Below are positions 5,899-13,900 of a stretch of 30,043 bases of DNA, piece by piece. The stretch is from an uncultured Oscillospiraceae bacterium. Lineage in GTDB: Bacteria > Bacillota > Clostridia > Oscillospirales > Ruminococcaceae. The notes under the pieces were generated by a model. The model saw only the letters and a program-made list of their open reading frames with translations, ran no database searches and was not told where the DNA came from. A program made the translations under genes and the position numbers. The stretch is taken from positions 1-30,043 of the forward strand of contig URGV01000025.1 in assembly GCA_900547455.1 (NCBI GenBank), given 5' to 3'. Within the stretch, counting starts at the first letter, position 1. Every line of letters starts with the position of its first letter.

Positions 5899-6265
5899 CG
5901 TTCTCATGCGCAGCAGAAAAGGTGCTTTTGATCGGAACCTGTCTATTCCCCTATATAATAAGGAAGAAAGCGCAAAAAAATCCGCTTCAAAATGTCCGCG
6001 AGAGTAAAATTTTGATTTCAGCAAATTGCACAAGTCTAGCGAAAAAATAACAGAAATAATAGTCATAAATAACGGCGACAAAATATTACAAAAATAATTT
6101 TACTCCTTTTATGTTGTTCATATCGGCTGATTTTTAGAAGATAAAAAAGCAAAATATCATGTAAAATAACAAAACAAAAGCAGACGAGCAGCAAAGAAAC
6201 AAAAGTTTCTTTTTGCGCTCGGGCGCAGTACAATTAGGTGCAGAAAAACAAGTGGAGGGATGAAG
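5899..6265. other. AT-rich intergenic region without a recognisable gene
   Basis: No plausible reading frame with an RBS. A TATATAAT box lies at about 5952-5959 with TTGATC 18-20 bp upstream, a possible weak promoter. TACAAT about 35 bp before the kinase ATG may be its -10 box, but no good -35 is visible. The composition is much more AT-rich than the flanking genes. Confidence 0.4.
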
Positions 6266-7099
6266 ATGGCAATCCCAAAGGTGGCGGCAATCCACGACCT
6301 TTCCGGATTGGGAAAATGTTCTTTGACGGCGGCGATTCCGATTCTGTCGGTCTGCGGTGTGCAGGCGGTGCCGCTGGCGACGGCGGTGCTGAGCAACCAG
6401 ACCGCCTTTGAAAGCTATACCGGGGTGGACCTGTCCGAGTACCTGCCGATGATTGCGGCGGAGTGGAAGAAGCGCAAGCTCTCCCTGGATGGAATCTTCA
6501 CCGGCTACCTCAGCAACGAGCAGCAGGTCGAGTGGGTTGGCGGGTTTATCGACAGCTTTGCCAAAGACGACACCCTGATTCTGGTCGACCCGGTGCTGGG
6601 GGATGAGGGCGTCTACTACCGCGGCTTTGGGGAGCAGATGCGCCTGGCCATGAGGCGGCTGTGCGGCAAGGCGGACGTCATCACCCCCAACCTGACCGAG
6701 GCGCTCCTGCTGCTGGGCGAGGATGCCTCCCGGGCAAAGCAGCCCTTTGGGCAGGAGGAGATCCGACAGTTTGCCCGCCGCCTCTCTGCGCTGGGGCCTA
6801 AGACGGTCATTGTGACCGGCATCGAGGAGGAGGAGAAAATCTGGAACATCGGCTTCGATGCGGGGACGCAGCAGTTTTTTGCGGTGAGCACCCAGCGGCG
6901 CGGCGCGGGCTATTCGGGGACGGGGGATATCCTGTCCTCGGTGATCTGCGGCTGCATGGTGCGCGGCGAGGGCGCGCAGGCCGCACTGGAAAGAGCAGCG
7001 AAGCTGCTGGAAATCTCGATTGCGGAAGCGGTGGCGGACGGCACCGACCCCAACGAGGGAATTGCGTTTGAACACCATCTGCGGCTGCTGATGGATTAA
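6266..7099 (+). CDS. pdxY: Pyridoxamine/pyridoxal kinase (277 aa)
   Basis: A ribokinase-fold B6-vitamer kinase that phosphorylates pyridoxal, pyridoxamine or pyridoxine with ATP in the salvage route to pyridoxal phosphate. Evidence: the family start VAAIHDLSGLGKCSLTAAIP, the substrate segment VLSNQTAFESYTG, the ATP-region VDPVLGDEG, TPNLTEA, and the C-terminal anion hole GYSGTGD with catalytic Asp near residue 221. ATG 6266 is preferred over ATG 6260 because GGAGG (6254-6258) is then 7 nt away. An ECF S component starts 14 bp downstream, supporting a B6 salvage unit. The pdxY versus pdxK label is uncertain. Confidence 0.92.
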   Translation: MAIPKVAAIHDLSGLGKCSLTAAIPILSVCGVQAVPLATAVLSNQTAFESYTGVDLSEYLPMIAAEWKKRKLSLDGIFTGYLSNEQQVEWVGGFIDSFAKDDTLILVDPVLGDEGVYYRGFGEQMRLAMRRLCGKADVITPNLTEALLLLGEDASRAKQPFGQEEIRQFARRLSALGPKTVIVTGIEEEEKIWNIGFDAGTQQFFAVSTQRRGAGYSGTGDILSSVICGCMVRGEGAQAALERAAKLLEISIAEAVADGTDPNEGIAFEHHLRLLMD

Positions 7100-7113
7100 A
7101 GGAGGAAATCACG

Positions 7114-7635
7114 ATGAGAGACCAAGCCCATGAAAAGATGAAAAACCTGACCTTGAGCGCGATGTTCGCGGCGGTCATTATGCTGATGATTTTGTACCTG
7201 TTCCACATCCCGGTGGGCAGCAGCGGCGGCTATGTCCATTTTGGCGACGCCTTTATCTATCTGGCAGCCTGCTTTTTGCCGATGCCGTATGCCTGCGGCG
7301 CGGCGGCAATCGGCGCGGGACTGGCCGATGTGCTGTCCGGCTCGGCAATCTGGGCCATTCCGACCATGATGATCAAGCCCCTGACCGCCCTGTGGTTCAC
7401 CAACAAACAGGAGAAGCTGTTTAACCGCCACAACCTGATCGGCGTGCTGATCGCCGGTGCGGTTTCGATTGTCGGCTATTACCTGGCCGAAGTCATTCTG
7501 GTGGGAAGCTGGACCGCTCCGCTGCTGAGCATCTGGGGCAACGTGGTGCAGGCAGTGGGAAGCGGCATCCTGTTTGTGGTGATGTCCTTCGCCATCGACC
7601 GCGTCTCGCTCAAGAAAAAGCTGGAGAGCCGGTAA
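7114..7635 (+). CDS. ECF transporter S component, probable vitamin B6 uptake (173 aa)
   Basis: A small integral membrane protein with about five or six hydrophobic helices (residues 11-32, 42-66, 70-90, 105-130, 135-160). The segment GGYVHFGDAFIYLAACFLPMPYACGAAAIG matches the S-component fold that captures vitamins for energy-coupling factor transporters. The family resembles the TIGR04002/HmpT-PdxU-like S components. Substrate is not readable from the protein. The 14-bp spacing to the pyridoxamine kinase makes a B6 vitamer the best guess. The shared EcfA/A'/T module would be encoded elsewhere. Confidence 0.8.
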   Translation: MRDQAHEKMKNLTLSAMFAAVIMLMILYLFHIPVGSSGGYVHFGDAFIYLAACFLPMPYACGAAAIGAGLADVLSGSAIWAIPTMMIKPLTALWFTNKQEKLFNRHNLIGVLIAGAVSIVGYYLAEVILVGSWTAPLLSIWGNVVQAVGSGILFVVMSFAIDRVSLKKKLESR

Positions 7636-7665
7636 CGCGCAGCCAAACAGAAAGAAGGAAACAAG

Positions 7666-8268
7666 ATGGAGGATATTTTATACACCTATCATGGGCAGCT
7701 CTATGTTAACCTGACCAACCAGTGCCCCTGCGCCTGCACCTTCTGCATCCGCTCGCAGACCAGGGCAATCGGTTCGGCGCAGGACCTGTGGCTGAAGCAC
7801 GACCCCAGTGTGGAGGAGGTCAAGGCGGAGCTGGACCGGTATGACCTGAGCCAGTTTCAGGAGGTTGTTTTCTGCGGATACGGTGAGCCAATCTGCGCGC
7901 TGGACCGCCTGATTGCGGTGGCGGACTACATCCACAGCCAGGCGGACATTTCAATCCGGGTCAACACCAACGGCCTGGGGGACCTGATCCACGGCAAAAA
8001 GGTAGCGCCGCTGCTCAAGGGCCATGTGGATGTGGTTTCTATCAGCCTGAACGCGCCCAACGCCGAGGAGTACAACGCGGTGACAAGGCCGAAATTTGGA
8101 ATCAAATCCTTCGATGCGATGCTGCAGTTTGCAAAGGACTGCAAGCAGGAGGGGATCGACACCCGCCTGACGGTGGTGGATGTGATCGGCAAGGAGGCTG
8201 TGGAGCAGTCGCAGAAGCTGGCTGACAGCATTGGAATCCCGCTGCGGGTTCGCGTCTACGAGGAGTAA
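7666..8268 (+). CDS. Short radical SAM protein, TatD-associated type (200 aa)
   Basis: The [4Fe-4S] motif C20-x3-C24-x2-C27 (QCPCACTFC) is followed by the radical SAM elements FCGYGEP (GGE-like motif), IRVNTNG and VSISLNAP. At 200 residues it is a trimmed SAM barrel and resembles the TIGR04038 'TatD nuclease-associated' radical SAM family, whose reaction is unknown. No tatD gene is adjacent here; instead it follows the B6 kinase and ECF genes by 31 bp and may be cotranscribed. No auxiliary cluster domain is visible. Confidence 0.85.
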   Translation: MEDILYTYHGQLYVNLTNQCPCACTFCIRSQTRAIGSAQDLWLKHDPSVEEVKAELDRYDLSQFQEVVFCGYGEPICALDRLIAVADYIHSQADISIRVNTNGLGDLIHGKKVAPLLKGHVDVVSISLNAPNAEEYNAVTRPKFGIKSFDAMLQFAKDCKQEGIDTRLTVVDVIGKEAVEQSQKLADSIGIPLRVRVYEE

Positions 8269-8290
8269 AACAGAAAAGAGAAACAATTCG

Positions 8291-8330
8291 ATGCGGGCGC
8301 CGGAAGAAAAAACCGGCGCTCGCATTTTGT
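8291..8330 (+). terminator. Terminator of the B6/radical SAM group
   Basis: GC-rich stem ATGCGGGCGCCGG / CCGGCGCTCGCAT (one mismatch) with an A-rich loop, followed by TTTTG. Confidence 0.75.
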
Positions 8331-8570
8331 CGTTTTCATAACAGGATTAGAATAAATGTTGAAAAGAAGGGCGACAACTTCAATAAATAACAAAGATAAA
8401 AGAAAATAAAATTTATGTAAACTGCAAGATTTCGAGAAAGGCTGGAAATTTAAGGCAATTTGTACATAATTTTTTAAAAATAAGCGGTCTTAAAAAGAAA
8501 TGTGCACAATCTTTTACAGAAACTTTTTTCAAAAGGCAAAATTCCGACAGATTTTTTACGGGGGTGATTT
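8331..8570. other. AT-rich spacer without gene
   Basis: No reading frame with an RBS and no inverted repeat of note. Strongly AT-rich compared with both flanks. Confidence 0.5.
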
Positions 8571-8572
8571 TC

Positions 8573-8601
8573 TTGACACCCGCCGGCAGGATGAATATAA
8601 T
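8573..8601 (+). promoter_or_regulatory. Perfect consensus sigma-A promoter of the G5/3D protein gene
   Basis: TTGACA (8573-8578), 17 bp, TATAAT (8596-8601). The leader to the ATG at 8709 is about 100 nt and contains CCGG-rich short stems. I could not match it to the c-di-AMP (ydaO) or another riboswitch. Confidence 0.88.
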
Positions 8602-8708
8602 GACAACAATCCTGCTAAAATACAGGGTGTGAGGGGCGATGAAGGACCGGCAGGCCGGATTTTGGCACTGTTCCGGATGCCTCTCAAATCAGAACAAAGG
8701 AGAACGTT

Positions 8709-9689
8709 ATGCAAAACTTCAGAACAAAAGCCCGCGCCTCATCGGGAATTTTTTCCGGGAAAAAGGTTGCGGCCTGTATGCTTTCTGTAGCGGTGGCAGC
8801 GGTCATCTTTTGGGGTATTACCCTTACAGGCAATACAGAACACAGCGACGAACAGATGACGGTGGCGCAGGCGCTGCGCGCGGCGGGCGATACGCTGTCG
8901 GCAAACGCCGATCCCACCAAATTTACAGGAGGAATCTCCAGCCGGGTCAAGATGATGGAGCTGGAGGAACAGGGGCAGGCGTCCAGCGACGATGAGGCCG
9001 AACAGGAGGCCGAGGACGTGCAGGCGCTGCTCAAGGAAGACGAGGAAATTGTGACCGGAAAGTTTTTGGGGGCGTCGCAGCGAGGCGGCAGCACCCTGGA
9101 AACCAAGACGGTTGTGGAGGAGGAGGTCATCGCCTATCCGGTGCAGCAGCGCGAGACCTCCCTGCTGGACCCGGGCGAACAGAAGCTGATCCAGAGCGGC
9201 GTCAACGGCAAAAAGACGGTGACCTATGAGCAGCGGATTGTCAACGGCGAGCTGCGCAGCCAGAAGGCTGTGGAGGAGACGGTCACCCAGCAGCCGGTGC
9301 CGGAGATTGTGCTGGTCGGCGTGGCCGGCAAGGCGGTCTCCCCGCTGGATTTTGACGTGGAGCTGGATGAGCAGGGCATCCCCACCCAGTACACCCAGCT
9401 GCTGACCAACCAGGTGGCCACCGGCTACAATGTCGGCAGCAGCGCGATGGGCGCTTCCGGTCAAGGGCTTTCGGCGGGTTACGTAGCGGTGCATCCGGGA
9501 GAAATCCCCTACGGCACCCGGATGTATATCACCAGCGCGGACAACAGCTTTGTGTATGGATTTGCCATCGCGGCGGATACCGGGCTGGGCCTGCTGGGGG
9601 ATGTGATCGATGTTGACCTGTATTACGACACCTATCTGGAGAGCTGCCTGAACGGCAAGCGAAATGTCAACATCTATCTTTTAGATTAA
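8709..9689 (+). CDS. Membrane-anchored G5 and 3D domain cell wall protein (326 aa)
   Basis: Residues about 19-40 are one membrane segment or uncleaved signal anchor. Residues 75-110 are acidic. About 115-205 form a G5 domain (TKTVVEEEVIAYPVQ ... VNGKKTVTYEQRIVNGE). About 240-326 form a C-terminal 3D domain with the diagnostic GYVAVHPGEIPYGTRMYI, AIAADTGLG and GDVIDVDLYY aspartates. This is the YabE/resuscitation-factor-like layout, in which the 3D domain acts as a lytic transglycosylase on peptidoglycan. RBS AAGGAG precedes ATG 8709. It stands just upstream of the phage-like block but is separated from it by three terminators, so it is probably a host gene; a role in particle release would be speculation. 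Confidence 0.88.
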   Translation: MQNFRTKARASSGIFSGKKVAACMLSVAVAAVIFWGITLTGNTEHSDEQMTVAQALRAAGDTLSANADPTKFTGGISSRVKMMELEEQGQASSDDEAEQEAEDVQALLKEDEEIVTGKFLGASQRGGSTLETKTVVEEEVIAYPVQQRETSLLDPGEQKLIQSGVNGKKTVTYEQRIVNGELRSQKAVEETVTQQPVPEIVLVGVAGKAVSPLDFDVELDEQGIPTQYTQLLTNQVATGYNVGSSAMGASGQGLSAGYVAVHPGEIPYGTRMYITSADNSFVYGFAIAADTGLGLLGDVIDVDLYYDTYLESCLNGKRNVNIYLLD

Positions 9690-9710
9690 GCAATCAAAAA
9701 ATAAAATGAG

Positions 9711-9752
9711 GCGCAGGCGCTTTTCCTGAAACGGAAAGGCGCCTGCTTTTTT
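9711..9752 (+). terminator. Terminator 1 after the 3D protein gene
   Basis: Stem GCAGGCGC-TTTTCC with GGAAA-GGCGCCTGC, followed by T6. Confidence 0.88.
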
Positions 9753-9790
9753 ATGTGGCGGTAAACCAGAACAGGATAGAACAATGAAAG

Positions 9791-9829
9791 GGGCGGGAGC
9801 GTTTTGGAGGCGCTTCCGTCCTTTTTGGA
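9791..9829 (+). terminator. Second terminator-like hairpin before the phage block
   Basis: An 11-bp stem with two G-U pairs (GGGCGGGAGCG with CGCTTCCGTCC), followed by TTTTT. Confidence 0.7.
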
Positions 9830-9894
9830 TGAAAAAGAAAGGGATAGAACAAGAAAAAAGCTCTTTTTTTCAGAAAATTTTTGAAAATCCCAAA

Positions 9895-9922
9895 AAAGTT
9901 GCACGTTTGCGTGCAACTTTTG
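9895..9922 (+). terminator. Third hairpin just upstream of the phage block
   Basis: Perfect stem AAAAGTTGCACG / CGTGCAACTTTT around a TTTG loop. It may terminate on both strands or act as a regulatory structure; no sigma-A promoter is evident between it and the first phage gene. Confidence 0.65.
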
Positions 9923-9983
9923 GGCCAAAACGGGGTATAGGTGAAAGGCAGTGACAGGGCCTTATCCAAAACAGAAGGAGGAG

Positions 9984-10442
9984 ATGGACTTTATTGAACT
10001 AGGAGAAGAACAGGCAAAGGTGTTTGCCTACTGGTACTTCCTGCTGCGGCAGCCCGAGCAGGCGGCCCAAAAGGCCGGAGTGCAGGACGGTGTTCTGCTG
10101 CTGGGGGACCGCAGGGTCCGCAGGGAGCTGAGAAGGCTGCGCCGGGAGTTTGCAAAGCAGGGCGCGGGGGAGCTGGCAAAGCTGGGATTGTGCCGCCTCC
10201 TCTTTGCCCAGGCAGAGCGCGACGAGGAGGGGAATCCGGTGTTTGACGGATTTTCGGCCGAGCGCTTTGGTACGGGCAAAGGGATGGAGTACAAGGCCTG
10301 GGACAAGCTGAAGGCCTGCGAGCTGCTGCTGCGCCTGGCCGAGCGGGAAAACCAGGGCGGGTCGGAGTTTGGAGAGGTGCTGCAGGCGCTGCAGGAAGGC
10401 GCGCGGCAGCTGGACGACTGGAAGGAAGCGGATGAGCCATGA
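9984..10442 (+). CDS. Phage terminase small subunit-like protein (152 aa)
   Basis: The small subunit recognises DNA and activates the packaging ATPase. The sequence EEQAKVFAYWYFLLRQPEQAAQKAGVQDGVLLLGDRRVRRELRRLRREF follows the Terminase_2 pattern: a helix, an 'AA.KAG' helix-turn-helix segment and a charged helix. The C-terminal half is helical, as in oligomerising small terminases. Position directly before terL, with an ATGA overlap, supports the call. The start is uncertain: ATG 9984 has GGAGG only 2 nt away, and GTG 9951 is an in-frame alternative with a weak RBS. Confidence 0.75.
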   Translation: MDFIELGEEQAKVFAYWYFLLRQPEQAAQKAGVQDGVLLLGDRRVRRELRRLRREFAKQGAGELAKLGLCRLLFAQAERDEEGNPVFDGFSAERFGTGKGMEYKAWDKLKACELLLRLAERENQGGSEFGEVLQALQEGARQLDDWKEADEP

Positions 10443-11722
10443 TCAAGGGGTTCAGCAAAAAGCAGCTGGAGCTGATGAGCTGGTGGTGCCCACAGAGCAG
10501 CCTGAGCGGATGCGACGGCATCATCTGCGACGGGGCGGTGCGCAGCGGCAAGACGCTGTGTATGGCGCTCTCCTTCTTTTCATGGAGCATGGCGCGCTTT
10601 GGCGGGGAAAACTTTGCCATCTGCGGCAAGACCATCGGCGCGGTGCGGCGCAACCTGCTGATTCCGGTGCGGCGCCAGCTGGAGCAGATGGGCTTTCTCT
10701 GCAAAGAAAAGCTCTCCCAAAACTATTTGGAGCTGAGCTGTGAGGGCCGCACCAACCGGTACTACCTCTTTTCCGGGCGGGATGCGGGCAGCGCCGCGCT
10801 GATTCAGGGCATGACCCTGGCGGGCGTGCTGTTTGACGAGGTGGCGCTGCAGGACCGCGGTTTTGTGGAGCAGGCGGTGGCGCGGTGCTCGGTGGAGGGA
10901 AGTAAGTTCTGGTTCAACTGCAATCCCGAGTACCCGGGGCACTGGTTTTACACCGACTGGATTCAAAAGCGCCGGGAGAAAAACCTGGCCTACCTGCACT
11001 TTCGGATGGAGGACAACCCCTCGCTCTCCCAAGCGATGCGCAGACGATATGAATCGTTGTACAGCGGCGGATTTTACCGGCGGTTTGTGCTGGGGGAGTG
11101 GGCCGACCTGCAGGGTTTGGTCTACCCGATGTTCAGTCAGGAGAAGCACGTGGTGCAGAGCCCGCCGGCCTGCACGCGGTTTTGGGTTTCCTGCGACTAC
11201 GGCACCCGCAACCCCTGTTCGATGGGGTTGTGGGGGGAGAGGGGCGGCAGGTGGTACCGCCTGCGGGAGTACTACTACGATTCCCGCCGGGAGGGCCGCT
11301 GCCGCACCGACGAGGAGCACTACCGGGCGCTGGAACAGCTCTGTGCGGACAGCAGGATCGAGGGGGTGATCGTCGACCCCAGCGCCGCCAGCTTCATCGA
11401 GTGCGTGCGCAGGCACGGAAAGTACCGGGTGTTCCCGGCCGACAACCGGGTGCTGGCGGGCATCCAGAAGGTCTCCGCGCTGCTGCAGGAGGGGAAACTG
11501 CTCTTTAGTCAGGATTGCTCGGACAGCATCCGGGAGTTTTCGCTCTATCGCTGGAGCGAGGAGGGCGGCGGGGAAAAGCCGGTCAAGGAAAACGACCACG
11601 CGATGGACGAGATCCGCTATTTTGCCATGCAGGTGTGCGGGGAAAAGCGCGGCGGATTTTTCGCCATCGCCCAGCAGAGAGGGACAGCAGGAGCCCAAAG
11701 CACAAACAAAGGAGGAAGATAA
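10439..11722 (+). CDS. PBSX-type terminase large subunit (427 aa)
   Basis: The DNA packaging motor. ATPase: Walker A GAVRSGKT (residues 32-39), Walker B GVLFDEV with D133-E134, coupling region SKFWFNCNPEYPGHWFY. Nuclease (RNase H fold): VSCDYGT with D253, VDPSAASF with D313, and NDHAMDEIRY with D390, so all three acidic metal ligands seem to be present. Length matches the PBSX/TIGR01547 family. It overlaps the small subunit by ATGA and is followed by the portal gene after 3 bp. No frameshift or stop is seen, which suggests that the packaging function is kept. Confidence 0.95.
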   Translation: MIKGFSKKQLELMSWWCPQSSLSGCDGIICDGAVRSGKTLCMALSFFSWSMARFGGENFAICGKTIGAVRRNLLIPVRRQLEQMGFLCKEKLSQNYLELSCEGRTNRYYLFSGRDAGSAALIQGMTLAGVLFDEVALQDRGFVEQAVARCSVEGSKFWFNCNPEYPGHWFYTDWIQKRREKNLAYLHFRMEDNPSLSQAMRRRYESLYSGGFYRRFVLGEWADLQGLVYPMFSQEKHVVQSPPACTRFWVSCDYGTRNPCSMGLWGERGGRWYRLREYYYDSRREGRCRTDEEHYRALEQLCADSRIEGVIVDPSAASFIECVRRHGKYRVFPADNRVLAGIQKVSALLQEGKLLFSQDCSDSIREFSLYRWSEEGGGEKPVKENDHAMDEIRYFAMQVCGEKRGGFFAIAQQRGTAGAQSTNKGGR

Positions 11723-11725
11723 AGG

Positions 11726-12946
11726 ATGCCGATATGGCAGAAAAAACGAAAACAGCAGACGCCCCCGCCGGCCTTCTGCGTGCAGAGCGTGCAGACCGGG
11801 CAGGCGCAGAATCCGTTTGCCGGGCAGCTGCATTCCGGCATGATCGACCAGAACGCCAACCGTCTGTTTGAGCAGATCCGGCAGGCGGTGCCAGTGGTGG
11901 ACGCGGCAATCGGCAAGATCATCCGCCTGGTGGGCGGCTTTACGGTTGTCTGCGATGACAGCCAGGTGCAGCGGGAGCTGGACGAGTTCTGCGCCCGGGT
12001 GCAGGTGGGGCCGTCCGGGATCGGGTTGCCGCAGTTTTTGTACGGGTATCTGGACGATTTGCTGACCTATGGCAATGCGGCGGGCGAGATGGTGCCGCTG
12101 CAGAGCGGGGAAGGGCTTGGCGCGCTGTACAACGTGCCGCTGGACGACCTTGCGGTGGAGCGCGGGGAAAGCCCGCTGCAGCTGTGCTTTTCCAGCTTTC
12201 CGGACGGGGTGACGCCCCAGCCGGTGCCGCACCCGGAGCGGATTCTGTTCAGCGCCCTGAACCCGGCGGCGGGGCAGATTCGCGGGCGGTCGCTGCTGAG
12301 CGGCCTGCCGTTTGTCTCGTCGATTTTGCTGAGCATCTTTCAGGCGACGGGGCAGAACTTTGAGCGGATGGGCAACCTGCGCTTTGCGGTGACCTATCAG
12401 CCGCAGGGCGGGGTGGACGGCAGCTATGCCCAGGAGATCGCGCAGGATATGGCGCGGCAGTGGGCCGACACGATGCGCGACGGCGGCCAGGTCAAGGACT
12501 TCATCGCGGTGGGCGACGTGAACATCCGGGTCATCGGCGCGGACAATCAGGTGCTGGACACCCAGGTGCCGGTGCGTCAGATGCTGGAACAGATTGTGGC
12601 AAAGCTGGGCCTGCCGCCGTTTATTTTAGGGTTAAGCTGGTCGACCACCGAGCGGATGAGCCAGCAGCAGGCGGAGATTCTGGCAAGCGAGCTGGAAAGC
12701 TACCGCGAGCTTTTAAACGCGGTGATTCTGCGCATCTGCCGGTACCACCTCAACCTCAAGGGCATGGGCGGCGCGCTTTCGGTCAAGTGGAAGCACGTCA
12801 GCATGAGCGACGAGGTGGAGCAGGCCAGGGCCGAGCTGCTGCACATGCAGGCCAAACAAATCGAGCAGGGCCTTGCACAGGAGGGCAAGGCTCAGGAGGA
12901 GGAAGATGAGGATGAACTATCAAAAAGCAGGGAGCCTGCTCTGTAA
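11726..12946 (+). CDS. Phage portal protein (406 aa)
   Basis: The dodecameric ring through which DNA enters the head. Portal features: N-terminal basic segment, DQNANRLFEQIRQAVPVVDAA, a mixed alpha/beta clip-and-stem region, ERILFSALNPAAGQIRGRSLL, then LPPFILGLSWSTTERMSQQQAEILASELESYRELLNAVI, the tail typical of phage portals of the PBSX/Mu-like classes. The C-terminus is acidic (EEEDEDEL). RBS AGGAGGAAG precedes ATG 11726. The end overlaps the protease gene by 41 bp. Confidence 0.92.
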   Translation: MPIWQKKRKQQTPPPAFCVQSVQTGQAQNPFAGQLHSGMIDQNANRLFEQIRQAVPVVDAAIGKIIRLVGGFTVVCDDSQVQRELDEFCARVQVGPSGIGLPQFLYGYLDDLLTYGNAAGEMVPLQSGEGLGALYNVPLDDLAVERGESPLQLCFSSFPDGVTPQPVPHPERILFSALNPAAGQIRGRSLLSGLPFVSSILLSIFQATGQNFERMGNLRFAVTYQPQGGVDGSYAQEIAQDMARQWADTMRDGGQVKDFIAVGDVNIRVIGADNQVLDTQVPVRQMLEQIVAKLGLPPFILGLSWSTTERMSQQQAEILASELESYRELLNAVILRICRYHLNLKGMGGALSVKWKHVSMSDEVEQARAELLHMQAKQIEQGLAQEGKAQEEEDEDELSKSREPAL

Positions 12947-13877
12947 GGGGCTGGAGCTCACAGCGGAGGAGCTGGAAAAGATCAACCGCCTGACCAGGCG
13001 GGAATTTTCCGCCGAGGAGCTGTACTGCTTCCGGGTGGTGCTGTGCGACAATGAGGTCGACCGCGATCTGGAACAGTTTGACCCGGCCACCCTGGAGCAG
13101 CTGGCGGGATTGTTTGTGGGCAAGACCGGCATCCGCGACCACCAGCCGAGCAGCCAGAACCAGCAGGCCAGAATCTATGAGGCGGCGGTGGAGCAGTTTC
13201 CGGGGAAATACAACTCGCTGGGCGAGCCGTACTGCGCGCTGGTGGCCAGGGCCTACATGGTGCGCACCGAATCCAACCGCGACCTGATTCTGGAAATCGA
13301 GGCGGGCATCAAAAAGGAGGTCAGCGTGGGATGCAGCGTCCGGGAGAGCGTCTGCTCGATCTGCGGCGCCAACCGCACCCTGTGTGACTGCGGCCACCAC
13401 AAGGGAGAGACCTATGACGGCCGATTGTGCTACACCATCCTGCGGGATGCACAGGACGCCTATGAGTGGTCCTTTGTGGCGGTGCCGGCCCAGCGGCAGG
13501 CGGGCGTCATCAAGGGCATGCAGCTGGAACAGCAGCAGGGAACGGTGCAGAAGCTGTGGCAGGCCGCCGAAAGCGGCCAGGGTGTGTGGCTGGATAAGGA
13601 GCAGGTCTGCCAGCTCAAGCGGATGATGCGCAACCTCCTGGAGGACTGCGAGGAGGCGCGCAGGGGCGCCCGCAGGCAGATCACCCAGCTTTGCTCGAAG
13701 AAGGGAATGTGGGACGAGCAGGCAAGCAGCGACCTTTATGAGGTGCTGGATCTGCTTTCGATTAAACAGATGAAACTGCTGGGACATCTGCTGGACACTG
13801 AAGAAAAGAGAATAGAGCAGCTGCAGACGGCGCGCAAAAAGGCGCAGGGCGCTGCGGACGGACAATTTATCATTTAA
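12906..13877 (+). CDS. HK97-type prohead protease fused to a helical scaffold-like tail, with Cys/His cluster (323 aa)
   Basis: The S78 protease pattern is visible: a GIRDHQPSSQNQQARI segment carrying H79, and GIKKEVSVGCSV carrying S140, followed by DAYEWSFVAVPAQRQAGV, the equivalent of the usual 'EvSlV..PAN..A' strand. Between them lies an unusual insertion, C150-x2-C153, C160-x-C162 and H164-H165, which could bind zinc. The last about 115 residues are helical and charged and could act as the scaffold, since no separate scaffold gene exists. Start ATG 12906 has GGAGGAGG upstream; ATG 12912 is an alternative. It processes the capsid during assembly (family knowledge). Confidence 0.75.
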   Translation: MRMNYQKAGSLLCKGLELTAEELEKINRLTRREFSAEELYCFRVVLCDNEVDRDLEQFDPATLEQLAGLFVGKTGIRDHQPSSQNQQARIYEAAVEQFPGKYNSLGEPYCALVARAYMVRTESNRDLILEIEAGIKKEVSVGCSVRESVCSICGANRTLCDCGHHKGETYDGRLCYTILRDAQDAYEWSFVAVPAQRQAGVIKGMQLEQQQGTVQKLWQAAESGQGVWLDKEQVCQLKRMMRNLLEDCEEARRGARRQITQLCSKKGMWDEQASSDLYEVLDLLSIKQMKLLGHLLDTEEKRIEQLQTARKKAQGAADGQFII

Positions 13878-13900
13878 CAGCTTTAGAAAGGATGGATGGA

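Noticed and set aside
8602..8708. A riboswitch (c-di-AMP/ydaO type) in the leader of the 3D protein gene
   Set aside because: Such switches often precede wall hydrolases, but I could not find the conserved ydaO core; the leader is also short for this class.
10580..12232. A 550-codon minus-strand frame opposite the terminase and portal genes
   Set aside because: A GC-rich codon shadow of real genes with clear motifs on the plus strand; no RBS and a His/Gln/Pro/Leu-rich product of no recognisable family.
12798..13865. A 355-codon minus-strand frame opposite the protease gene
   Set aside because: The plus strand has conserved protease motifs; the minus product has low-complexity composition typical of a shadow frame.
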